19,500 bases of DNA from Bacteroidota bacterium (GTDB lineage: Bacteria; Bacteroidota; Bacteroidia; UBA7662): contig VGFN01000015.1 of assembly GCA_016868875.1 (NCBI GenBank), positions 1 to 19,500 of the forward strand. The letters are read 5' to 3'. Shown piece after piece: positions 1-7,385 of the stretch. Below the pieces are notes generated by a model that saw only the letters and a program-made list of their open reading frames with translations, had not been told where the DNA came from and searched no databases. The position numbers and the translations under genes are program-made. Within the stretch, counting starts at the first letter, position 1; every line of letters starts with the position of its first letter.

Positions 1-989
1 GCAACCTCCAATACTCCGGCTATGCCGGCTACAGCCTCCGCTATCCTGCCGGGACCTGGCCGCCGCGTGCCCCCGATCTCAAGCCCGATACCCTGCGCGG
101 TAACGGAACCCACAGCTACATCAACGCCATGCAAATCGTGTGGCAACCTTCCTTGCTCCCGGGTTTGTTCCTGGGTGTGAATCGGGTGGTGCAGGTCAAA
201 GGCAATCCTGCCAGCCCGTTGTCGTACCTCAAGATTCTCTATGTGGACGAATTGGGGGCGGCGACCACGGCATCGGAACGAGCCTACAACCGAAACCAAA
301 TCATAGGGGTCAATTTGCGTTACCTTTTCCGACCTGCTCATGCCGAGGTTTATGTAGAATTGGCCAGGGAAGACCATTGGTGGGATTTGGAGGATTTGAT
401 GACCAGGCCCTTGGCGACCACGGTGTGGATGGGCGGCCTGCGCAAGCTCTATCCCCTGCCCGGCAAGGACCGTTGGATCCAAATCATGGGCGAGACCACC
501 CGGCTGCAAGCCCCTTTGGACAATTACATCCAACCCGGCAAGATCACGTACAGCTTCTATACCCACGGCAACAAAGTGGGTTGGACCCATCGGGGGCAGG
601 TGATGGGGGCCGGCATAGGCCCCGGGAGCAACATGACCACCTTGGGCATGACCTACGGGAACGGCCGCGATACCTGGGGCCTTCATTACGAGCGGGTGGT
701 GTACAACGAGGATTTGTTTTATTCGACCATTGATTACCTAAGCCTCCTGGGGGCCAACGCGCCCAATCCCTTCTTCAAAGATTTTAGCAAACATTTCGTG
801 GACTGGGGCTTAATCCTTAGCCATCAAACCACGTACCAACGTTTGAATGTGGGGTACCGCCTTCATTTGCTGAGAACCTACAATTTCCAATGGAATTACG
901 AGCCTCTCGCCTTGCAGGGGCCTTTTCGCTTTCCGGGGGTCAATGCATGGTCCCTCAATCTGGAGGTCCAAACGGCGTACCGCTTTTGA
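1..989 (+). CDS. Wzi-like capsule assembly outer-membrane protein, 3' end only
   Basis: The reading frame is open from the first full codon at base 3 to the TGA at 987-989, so this is the C-terminal part (about 328 residues) of a gene starting outside the window; the internal ATG at 129 is not the real start. The sequence has the alternating aromatic pattern of an outer-membrane beta barrel and ends in a terminal Phe (...TAYRF), the usual barrel-assembly signal. The stretch SYINAMQIVWQPSLLPGLFLG resembles the Wzi capsule assembly family, whose members help attach or organise capsular polysaccharide at the outer membrane. It lies 42 bases upstream of the initiating sugar transferase and the SLBB export gene, which fits that role. 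The family call is from memory of the pattern; a different Bacteroidota barrel of the same fold is possible. The N-terminus and signal peptide cannot be seen. Confidence 0.75.
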   Translation, partial: NLQYSGYAGYSLRYPAGTWPPRAPDLKPDTLRGNGTHSYINAMQIVWQPSLLPGLFLGVNRVVQVKGNPASPLSYLKILYVDELGAATTASERAYNRNQIIGVNLRYLFRPAHAEVYVELAREDHWWDLEDLMTRPLATTVWMGGLRKLYPLPGKDRWIQIMGETTRLQAPLDNYIQPGKITYSFYTHGNKVGWTHRGQVMGAGIGPGSNMTTLGMTYGNGRDTWGLHYERVVYNEDLFYSTIDYLSLLGANAPNPFFKDFSKHFVDWGLILSHQTTYQRLNVGYRLHLLRTYNFQWNYEPLALQGPFRFPGVNAWSLNLEVQTAYRF

Positions 990-1031
990 TTTTGCCCTTA
1001 ATTCGATTTTATACCCTTAATTTCGTGCGCA

Positions 1032-1640
1032 ATGATGTCGGCTGAGCCTTCCCAACCCTACCGCGGCGTAGCGTACCTGAACAGCGGGTACCGCAGGGGG
1101 CTTGATGTAGTGATAAGTTTGGTGTTATTGGTTCCTGTGCATGCTGTGCTGGCCCTGGCTTGGTTGGCGGCAAGATTGCGGGGCCAAACTTCGTTCTTGT
1201 ATATCCAAGAGCGTATCGGCCGCGGTGGCCATCCCTTCAGGATCTACAAGGTGAGGACCATCCGCGCCAATCACCCCTCGGTCCAAACGTTCACCCATTC
1301 GCCAAACGATTTGTTACCGTTGGGGGCCTTCTTACGCCGTTGGCATGTGGATGAATTGCCTCAAATCTGGAATGTGTTGAGAGGGGAGATGAGCTGGATC
1401 GGCCCACGCCCGGAGGTTCCCTTCCATTACCACCAATGTGCTCAAACCTTGATGGGGTACGAAGACCGTCAGCTCGTGTTGCCCGGCATCACCGGCTGGG
1501 CCCAAATTCAGAATCCCAACGCGACCGCCGAAGACAACGAGGCCAAACTCCCCCACGATCTCCATTATCTGCAATACGCCTCGCTGCGATTGGATGCCTT
1601 CATCCTGCTCCGCACCCTCAAAATTTACTATCAACCATGA
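1032..1640 (+). CDS. Initiating sugar-phosphate transferase (PglC/WcaJ catalytic-domain type)
   Basis: This 202-residue protein matches the bacterial sugar transferase family, which moves a sugar-1-phosphate from a nucleotide sugar to undecaprenyl phosphate at the inner membrane and so starts repeat-unit synthesis. It has one hydrophobic N-terminal segment (about residues 18-45, the re-entrant membrane helix of the family), then IQERIGRGGHPFRIYKVRTI, then WHVDELPQIWNVLRGEMSWIGPRPE with the catalytic Asp107-Glu108 pair, then LPGITGWAQIQ. It lacks the extra multi-pass N-terminal region of full-length WcaJ, so it is the minimal PglC-like form. ATG codons occur at 1032 and 1035; either could be used. 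Its stop overlaps the start of the next gene by ATGA at 1637-1640, which suggests coupling. The transferred sugar cannot be predicted. Confidence 0.93.
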   Translation: MMSAEPSQPYRGVAYLNSGYRRGLDVVISLVLLVPVHAVLALAWLAARLRGQTSFLYIQERIGRGGHPFRIYKVRTIRANHPSVQTFTHSPNDLLPLGAFLRRWHVDELPQIWNVLRGEMSWIGPRPEVPFHYHQCAQTLMGYEDRQLVLPGITGWAQIQNPNATAEDNEAKLPHDLHYLQYASLRLDAFILLRTLKIYYQP

Positions 1641-4147
1641 CCAATCTCTGGATCCTCCCCCAACGTCATCGAATATTCCTATCCTTGGGGTTGTTCATGG
1701 CCCTTCATTGGGTCATGGCGTCGGAACTGCATGCGCAGGATTTTTTCTACCGCAAAAGCTTGACTAATCTGCGCATTGATCAACTTAGCCAAGATCAAGT
1801 CATTTCTTTCCAGCGCTATGTGCAGGCCAAGGGCATGAGCGAAACAGAAGCTTCCAATTACCTGTTGCAGAAGGGACTATCCCGCGCCGAAGTGGACAAA
1901 TTGCGCAAACGATCCGGAGGCTTGAGCAATACCAGTGCGGGTTCGGTGGCTGGGAATTTCGAGATGATGGACCAGTACTTCAAGCTCAGGGATTCTTTGC
2001 AAGCCCTCGCAGTGGACACGGGCTACCCCAAAGTCGTGAAGGACCATGCACTAATCCGGGCCAAACAAGTTCCGGATTCGGTGATCTTCGGCTCGGAATT
2101 GTTTGCAGGGGCCAGGCTCCGCTTCAATTTGGAGGGGCAGATGGTCCCGCCCTTGGATTATCGGGTCGGACCAGGAGATGTGTTAAGCATTTTGATTTAC
2201 GGATTTCAGGAAGCCAGTTTTGAACTCAAGGTCCAGGCAAACGGCAAAATCACCATGCCCTACGCGGGCCTGATCACAGTCGCAGGACTGACCTTGGATC
2301 AAGTTTCCGAAAAGCTCAAACAAAATCTCCAGACCAACGGATACAGCAAATTAGCTACAGGGCAGACCAAACTCCATGTGGGCATGGCGGACTTTCGTCA
2401 AATTCAGGTGACCATGGTGGGTTCCACCCAACCCGGGAATTTCATGGTTCCCTCGGTGGCCAAATTGTTTCACGTCATGCATGTGGCGGGCGGTCCTTCC
2501 ACCCGTTCAACGTACCGTAATGTGGAACTGTGGCGCAACGGGAAATTGTTGACGACGGTGGATTTATACAAATTGTTAAGCGGTGGTGACTTTGAGGGCA
2601 ATATCAATCTTCAGGATCATGATGTGGTTTATTTTCCCCCTTACTTTCGAAGGATCATGGTTCGAGGAGAAATCCGCAGACCTGCTCTGTTCGAGACCAA
2701 GGTTGGTGAGAAGTTCCGCGACATCCTTGCCCACGCCGGAGGCTTCACGGCTTTTGCGTATACCAAACGTGTTTGGGTCGAGAGGGTGATGGACGGTGAA
2801 ATGCGATATCTCACCTTCGAAGGGGATAGCCTGTTGGGTTTTGAGCCTCAAGACGGGGATATCATTACCGTTCAATCGGTTTCTGAAAAGAAGAAGGGGT
2901 TGATTCAGCTATCAGGTGCCGTCAAGAGGCCGGGTGACTATGCCCATTATTCGGGAATGAGGCTCAGTCATTTGTTATTGCAAGCTGAAGCCCTGGAGCC
3001 AACGGCTATTTTAAGCAGAGCCATGATTGTGCACAGGACCCCAGATGGCATTCGTCGGCATCAACATTTTGATTTAGATTCGGTTAAGACAGGTTTGCTT
3101 GATCCAGATTTATTGGATGGGGATTCGGTGATTGTGGGCTCCGTCATTGATTTCTACCCCCGATTGCCGGTGCGCGTGATGGGAGAGGTACACAAAGAAA
3201 TTAGCATCCCATGGGGCCCTGGGATGACTGCCCAGGATGCGGTATTCATGGCAGGTGGATTCAAACCGGGTTTCGCCGTGGATCAATGGATCAAGATAGC
3301 CAGACGTGTTGAACTAGATTCACTGGATGGCCAATGGGAAATTGCCAAGGTCATCCGAGAGGCCACCGATTCCTTGTTAATGGTACGTGCCTCGGAAACC
3401 TTGCTCGAAGAAGGAGACGTCGTCATGGTGTATCGAGATCCAACGTACCTTCCTTTGGCGATGGTTCGGGTAGAGGGTTCCTTCAATTCTCCTGGTTTGT
3501 TTCCTGTGCGGACCAAATCCGAAAAGATCAAGGATTTGATAGGCAGAGCAGGGGGGTTCAACGCTTTTGCGGACCAACGCTCTTTGATGTTGATTCGCAA
3601 ACATGAAATTCAGATGGTCGATTTTCAAGAGGTTTCAAGAGGTACCGACGCCATCGACAACTCTGCCATGGAAAGCTCGGAAAAGGGCCGCGTTGTTCAT
3701 ACCGACACCATTGCCTTGGATTGGAATATCCTTAATTCCGGGGGAAAGAAAGGTAATTTCCTGCTTAAAGATGGTGACCGCCTGGTGGTTGACGAGAAAT
3801 CTGAAATTGTACTGGTCCAGGGGTCGGTCAACAGCCAGGTGATGTTGAACTACGGAGGGCATCGAATGCGTACCTATTTGGCCGGGGCCGGAGGTTTGAG
3901 CGAGTCAGGCGATCCATCTCGAATATATGTGCGAAGGACGAACGGCAAAATGGCCTCCACCAAACATGTGTTAGGAATCATAACCCGTTACCCCAAAGTG
4001 TACCCAGGTGATATGGTGGTGGTCCCTATCAAGGCCCCCAACGATGACCAAGACCAAGGGTTTGACAGCGGGAAATGGATGGCGATCTCAAGCGTCTTGA
4101 TGTCCATGGCCACCATGGCCACCGTGGTCATCAACAGCTTCAAATAG
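1637..4147 (+). CDS. Multi-SLBB polysaccharide export protein (Wza-like)
   Basis: This 836-residue protein has a signal peptide (hydrophobic core FLSLGLFMALHWVMA, likely cleavage after LHA at residue 33). Next is a charged helical region (about 40-95), then the polysaccharide export/SLBB entry domain beginning YRVGPGDVLSILIYGF near residue 174. Five more SLBB-like repeats follow, near residues 338 (MVRGEIRRPALFE), 422 (IQLSGAVKRPGDY), 511 (VMGEVHKEISIP), 608 (VRVEGSFNSPGLF) and 723 (VLVQGSVNSQVML), several with an AGGF turn. A hydrophobic C-terminal helix precedes the last residues. Family members form the periplasmic and outer-membrane channel for capsule or exopolysaccharide. It is about twice the length of E. 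coli Wza, as is common in Bacteroidota. The start at 1637 is chosen because the signal peptide begins there and it overlaps the upstream stop by ATGA; an in-frame ATG at 1436 lies inside the sugar transferase gene. Confidence 0.93.
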   Translation: MTNLWILPQRHRIFLSLGLFMALHWVMASELHAQDFFYRKSLTNLRIDQLSQDQVISFQRYVQAKGMSETEASNYLLQKGLSRAEVDKLRKRSGGLSNTSAGSVAGNFEMMDQYFKLRDSLQALAVDTGYPKVVKDHALIRAKQVPDSVIFGSELFAGARLRFNLEGQMVPPLDYRVGPGDVLSILIYGFQEASFELKVQANGKITMPYAGLITVAGLTLDQVSEKLKQNLQTNGYSKLATGQTKLHVGMADFRQIQVTMVGSTQPGNFMVPSVAKLFHVMHVAGGPSTRSTYRNVELWRNGKLLTTVDLYKLLSGGDFEGNINLQDHDVVYFPPYFRRIMVRGEIRRPALFETKVGEKFRDILAHAGGFTAFAYTKRVWVERVMDGEMRYLTFEGDSLLGFEPQDGDIITVQSVSEKKKGLIQLSGAVKRPGDYAHYSGMRLSHLLLQAEALEPTAILSRAMIVHRTPDGIRRHQHFDLDSVKTGLLDPDLLDGDSVIVGSVIDFYPRLPVRVMGEVHKEISIPWGPGMTAQDAVFMAGGFKPGFAVDQWIKIARRVELDSLDGQWEIAKVIREATDSLLMVRASETLLEEGDVVMVYRDPTYLPLAMVRVEGSFNSPGLFPVRTKSEKIKDLIGRAGGFNAFADQRSLMLIRKHEIQMVDFQEVSRGTDAIDNSAMESSEKGRVVHTDTIALDWNILNSGGKKGNFLLKDGDRLVVDEKSEIVLVQGSVNSQVMLNYGGHRMRTYLAGAGGLSESGDPSRIYVRRTNGKMASTKHVLGIITRYPKVYPGDMVVVPIKAPNDDQDQGFDSGKWMAISSVLMSMATMATVVINSFK

Positions 4148-4163
4148 TTCGGGTTAACGAACT
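4146..4163. terminator. Possible bidirectional terminator hairpin between convergent genes
   Basis: A perfect 6-base-pair inverted repeat, AGTTCG / CGAACT, flanks a 6-base spacer GGTTAA. Part of the TAG stop of the SLBB gene (4145-4147) lies in the left arm, and the TAA stop of the convergent lipoprotein gene (4154-4156 on the other strand) lies in the loop. A moderately T-rich TTGTTTG follows on the + strand and ATTTG on the - strand. The stem is short with only half G/C pairs, so a terminator role is inferred mainly from its position in the 6-base gap between two converging genes. Confidence 0.35.
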
Positions 4164-4867
4164 TGTTTGCTCCGAACGGTACCCCATCGGCGATTGAATT
4201 CAGGCACTGCCCAACCCAGCATGCCCAAGTTAGGATGCACATAGAATTCAGTCAAACGGCCTTGCTCGAAAGGATCCTCTTCGACCACCATGCGCCGGAC
4301 ATCGGACCATTCGGTTGAATCCGAGGTCCGCAAGGGGCCTATCGATTCCAACCGCATAAAGGGTCCTCCTAAGGCCCCGGATTGGATGGGCCAAGAACTC
4401 CCCACAAATTCAGGAAAATAATAGAAACGCGTTCGGGACCGTACGCTGTTGTTGCTGTTCAGCACAACCTTGGTTGCCGAATAGCAAGGCAATCCGTTCT
4501 CGTTATCGAAGCAATACGGACCGCCTTCCACCTCGATAAGGTAATTGTAACCGTAGAACAGGGATCGATATTGCACCGTCAAACGCTCCCTGAAATTCAG
4601 GGTGTCGCGAGAGCCAGGGTGCAACACCACCAGCGTGTCCATTTTGCGACTGGTAACATAGACCGAATCCACAAAGCTGGTCCCGGGTAAAGTAAGAATC
4701 CAGTAGGACCCCGGTTTGAAATCAAACATGTTGCGCAGGGGCGCAGGAATCCAAAGGTTGGGCTGTGGCTCAACCTTTTGTTTTTGGCAGGAATTCCCCC
4801 CCACCGTGAGGGCCATCAACCCTGCCATCGCAAGGGGACGCAGGGTATGCAAGGCCTTAGAAATCAT
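4154..4867 (-). CDS. Predicted lipoprotein of unknown function paired with a Wzi-like gene
   Basis: I do not recognise this 237-residue protein. It starts with a basic and hydrophobic leader (KALHTLRPLAMAGLMALTVGG) followed by NSC, so Cys27 is a likely lipidation site; the lipobox is not classical but such relaxed forms occur in Bacteroidota. The mature part is rich in aromatic residues and short beta-like stretches (FKPGSYWILTLPGTSFVDSVYVTSRK), in keeping with a small beta-rich envelope protein. Two cysteines in YCFDNENGLPCY could form a disulphide. Its start at 4867 overlaps the end of the Wzi-like gene upstream by 11 bases, so the two are almost certainly co-transcribed and perhaps translationally coupled. 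A role with that barrel in the outer membrane is inference only. It converges on the SLBB gene with 6 bases between stops. Confidence 0.75.
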   Translation of the reverse strand: MISKALHTLRPLAMAGLMALTVGGNSCQKQKVEPQPNLWIPAPLRNMFDFKPGSYWILTLPGTSFVDSVYVTSRKMDTLVVLHPGSRDTLNFRERLTVQYRSLFYGYNYLIEVEGGPYCFDNENGLPCYSATKVVLNSNNSVRSRTRFYYFPEFVGSSWPIQSGALGGPFMRLESIGPLRTSDSTEWSDVRRMVVEEDPFEQGRLTEFYVHPNLGMLGWAVPEFNRRWGTVRSKQVR

Positions 4868-6542
4868 GATAAAAATTATCGAGCCTGGTGAGGAGGGTGA
4901 GGTTGAACCCTAGGCTGCGCTGACCGTACAGATCCTGAGCCCAGGCGTTGGTGGACTGCCGATATCGCCACCATGTGGTGAGTTGAAGACGCAATCCGGT
5001 AAGGGGATCCAAGAGCCTTGAAAGGCTCAGCTCGCCTTGTTGAAGTCGAACAGGGACCCCGTTAAGCAACGGGTAGGATCCTGAGGGATCCGCGCCATTC
5101 CAATAGGAGGCATGAATATTGTTTCCGGTGTTAAGACCCGTAGAATCCGATAGTCCTTGTTGAGCAATCAGATGCCGCAGGGTGAGGGACCATGGCCCGC
5201 GGAACCAGGCGATGGAACCCAGGGCTTCCACAAAATTTGCCCCCATGGGATGGGCCAAGGCGGAATTTTGGTGGGCATAATTGGTAGCACCGGACCAATG
5301 CGCGTAGGTGAAGGGTCTTGCTCCGTTGACTTCGGCTTGCCATCGTAAACCTTGGCCAACGACCGATGTCCAACCCCGAATTCCGGCCTGAAAGGCAAAT
5401 TTATTGGCCCAGGTCGGGTTGCCTTGTAACAAATCTTTCATTCTAAGCTCATCCAATACCGCCTGGGCATAGATTTGTTGGCGGCCCCAACGGTATCCGG
5501 TGTTGATGCCGACAAGCGCATTTCCGTCCGATCCGTTCGCAAATTGCATCGGAATCATGAAGAGCAGTGGATTGAGGTAATTCCAATCGATGCCGCGGTG
5601 GCCTAAAGTATCCTGTGCAGGCCATACAATGGCCTGAAACAAACCAACTTGCAGACCGGGAGCCAGGTTCCAATCCAAATAACTCATGCTGCAATACTTC
5701 TGCCGGTAGCCTTCACTCCCCCAAATGCGTTGGCCCAATGGCAATATCCTGGGCGAGCTGTAATCCAACATGCGGGCAATGGTGTACTGGTATAAGATAG
5801 GGCCACTTTGGGCCTGCAATCGCAAATGCGTATAAGCCGGAGCAAAGTCTGAGAGGAGCATGGATCGGTAACCGTATCCAATAAAATTCTTGCCGTGCCC
5901 CCATTGAACCTGCAAGTGAGGATGAATCTGCCACGACAACATGGCTTGGCTGCTGTACAAGTCCCAAACCCGGCCTCCGCTGTCCTGACCAATGGTGCGG
6001 GCCAAACCCAAACCGGGAGCAATGCTGTCCTGACGAATGGATTGGTGGAGATAGAGCGGGTACACCGTGTTGTGCAGGCCCAATGAACTCTGGAAGCGCA
6101 AGCGATTTCCCAAGAAGCCCAAGAGCTGCAGGCCCCTGCTGTTCTGACGAGTGGTCGCCGAGGAAGCGCTTTCGGATCCCAGGCCCAAGTTCAGCAACGG
6201 ATCCAAGCGCAGGCCGGATTGCTTCCCTTCCGAAACATAACTCCAAAGCGATCGATTCGATAGGGAAGGCCAAGCCCAGGTGCCGTAGGTTCTCCCGCTG
6301 TCCACCGCTCGATAACCCCGCAATTCTTGCGGCATATGCTGAGCATTCCAAGGTTTGATCGAGGAATGAAAGGGGCTCTTGGGGTCCAGCAACGAGGGCC
6401 ACAAAGCGCTTTCGCCCAGGTGATCCATGTTTTGGACAGCCAGGCTGTCCCAGGTCGTTTGACCCTGTGCCATCAGCCATGGACCGGTGGCCGCCAAGCA
6501 TAGCCACCACCAACGCAACGAAATGAAGGAAAAACCTGCCAT
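4857..6542 (-). CDS. Wzi/RemB-like outer-membrane beta-barrel protein
   Basis: This 561-residue protein carries a signal peptide (MAGFSFISLRWWWLCLAATGPWLMAQ, likely cut after an Ala near residue 24) and ends in Phe (...LDNFYHDF), as outer-membrane barrels do. The segment VQWGHGKNFIGYGYRSMLLSDFAPAYTHLRL resembles a conserved block in Bacteroidota proteins annotated as capsule assembly Wzi or gliding protein RemB. Family members act at the outer membrane in polysaccharide surface assembly or, for RemB, in gliding; which applies here is not settled. The frame is open upstream to an ATG at 6665, but the start at 6542 is preferred because the signal peptide begins there and the longer form would run into the divergent gene. 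It is followed, with an 11-base overlap, by a lipoprotein gene. It is a second barrel of this type within 6 kb, on the opposite strand to the first. Confidence 0.78.
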   Translation of the reverse strand: MAGFSFISLRWWWLCLAATGPWLMAQGQTTWDSLAVQNMDHLGESALWPSLLDPKSPFHSSIKPWNAQHMPQELRGYRAVDSGRTYGTWAWPSLSNRSLWSYVSEGKQSGLRLDPLLNLGLGSESASSATTRQNSRGLQLLGFLGNRLRFQSSLGLHNTVYPLYLHQSIRQDSIAPGLGLARTIGQDSGGRVWDLYSSQAMLSWQIHPHLQVQWGHGKNFIGYGYRSMLLSDFAPAYTHLRLQAQSGPILYQYTIARMLDYSSPRILPLGQRIWGSEGYRQKYCSMSYLDWNLAPGLQVGLFQAIVWPAQDTLGHRGIDWNYLNPLLFMIPMQFANGSDGNALVGINTGYRWGRQQIYAQAVLDELRMKDLLQGNPTWANKFAFQAGIRGWTSVVGQGLRWQAEVNGARPFTYAHWSGATNYAHQNSALAHPMGANFVEALGSIAWFRGPWSLTLRHLIAQQGLSDSTGLNTGNNIHASYWNGADPSGSYPLLNGVPVRLQQGELSLSRLLDPLTGLRLQLTTWWRYRQSTNAWAQDLYGQRSLGFNLTLLTRLDNFYHDF

Positions 6543-6553
6543 AAGACCTTGAT

Positions 6554-6561
6554 CAAATTTA
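6554..6561 (-). promoter_or_regulatory. Possible -7 box (TAAATTTG) for the Wzi-like gene
   Basis: The - strand reads TAAATTTG, an exact match to the Bacteroidota -7 consensus TAnnTTTG, in the 67-base divergent gap. A weak -33-like TTGC lies 21 bases upstream. The box ends 11 bases from the ATG at 6542, leaving only a very short leader that still contains AAGG. The match may be chance in an AT-rich gap. Confidence 0.3.
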
Positions 6562-6609
6562 GGTTTTTCTAACGAAATTTGAGCAATATGCCCGACATTT
6601 TCGTTCGTT

Positions 6610-7383
6610 ATGTCTTTGCCTGAGTTGCCGGAGATTGGCTGGGTCATCCATGACCGCAGCGGCAAGGTGGCCAGTCGCTGCAGAGTATGGTCCCAGCGAT
6701 GCGGATTTTCAGAACATCAAATTTATGTTATTAACAATTTTGATGGGTGTTTAGCCGAGGGAGAAATTCCCGGGAATAACGCCGCCTATGAGTTTAGCGG
6801 GTATGTACAGGCTTTGGACTTGATGCAAGGCCATGGGCCTTTTGTTTTGGTTAACGATTCTTTGTTTCGTCATCATTGGAGTAATTCCTGGAGAATCATG
6901 CTTCAACATTTATTAAAAGATTCCGAGCGGTCTATGCTTCAGGGAAGCATGCTAGGGGATCTCCGAAGGGAGTCCATCGAATTTCCCGAAAAGCCCCTAA
7001 CCTATTGGGCTTCATGGATTTTGTTCATGCCGGATCGGACGGCTCTTCATCGATTACGCGCGGCCTTGGACCGTGTTAACCGTGCGGATTGGATACCCTC
7101 AAGCCCCGCTTATGACGCTTATATAGAACAATGGTTGCAAAGGCCTTGGTGGCGTGGCGGTTGGCAAGGTCATCCAACTCCTGCTGCAATACAGCGCAAA
7201 AAAATCAGCATTCGACGGGAACATGAATTATCCCGAATCCTCTTGCAAGAACAAGGCCTTCCGGCCCTTGCCTTGGGGTATCGCCAACCCGTTCGGCACC
7301 GCATAACCCGCTGGGTGGATAGAGCCCTAGCTCGTTATGCGGCTATCATGCGCCTCACCAATTCACATAAGAACAACGGATAG
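6610..7383 (+). CDS. Putative glycosyltransferase, weakly RgpF-like, in a polysaccharide locus
   Basis: This 257-residue protein has no signal peptide or clear membrane segment and is probably cytoplasmic. The region NNAAYEFSGYVQALDLMQGHGPFVLVNDSLFRHHW (about residues 55-90) resembles the block of rhamnan synthesis F-like transferases in which a buried strand ends in an Asn-Asp-Ser motif (here 82-84). The early VINNFDG may be a nucleotide-sugar fold strand and loop. The C-terminal third is basic and Arg-rich, which would suit membrane association. It lies 2 bases upstream of the Wzy-like gene and opens the second block of polysaccharide genes, which supports a transferase role. The match is weak and the protein is short for RgpF, so it could be a distinct, undescribed family. 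The ATG at 6610 is the first in the frame; the preceding gap holds no clear ribosome site. Confidence 0.55.
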   Translation: MSLPELPEIGWVIHDRSGKVASRCRVWSQRCGFSEHQIYVINNFDGCLAEGEIPGNNAAYEFSGYVQALDLMQGHGPFVLVNDSLFRHHWSNSWRIMLQHLLKDSERSMLQGSMLGDLRRESIEFPEKPLTYWASWILFMPDRTALHRLRAALDRVNRADWIPSSPAYDAYIEQWLQRPWWRGGWQGHPTPAAIQRKKISIRREHELSRILLQEQGLPALALGYRQPVRHRITRWVDRALARYAAIMRLTNSHKNNG

Positions 7384-7385
7384 CC

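Noticed and set aside
990..1031. Promoter-like TAATTTCG with TTTG upstream in the gap after the first Wzi-like gene
   Set aside because: The -7 box has a mismatch and the spacer is 23 bases, longer than usual; the 42-base gap fits a continuing operon.
4108..4128. Short tandem repeat ATGGCCACC near the end of the SLBB gene
   Set aside because: Only two copies, encoding Met-Ala-Thr in the C-terminal hydrophobic helix; no sign of a functional repeat.
5713..6513. A 266-codon - strand open frame inside the Wzi/RemB-like gene
   Set aside because: It is an alternative frame of the barrel gene, with no recognisable protein pattern; the barrel frame has a signal peptide and a terminal Phe.
6934..6951. 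Inverted repeat ATGCTT-CAGGG-AAGCAT
   Set aside because: It lies inside a coding frame without a T-tract and has no regulatory context.
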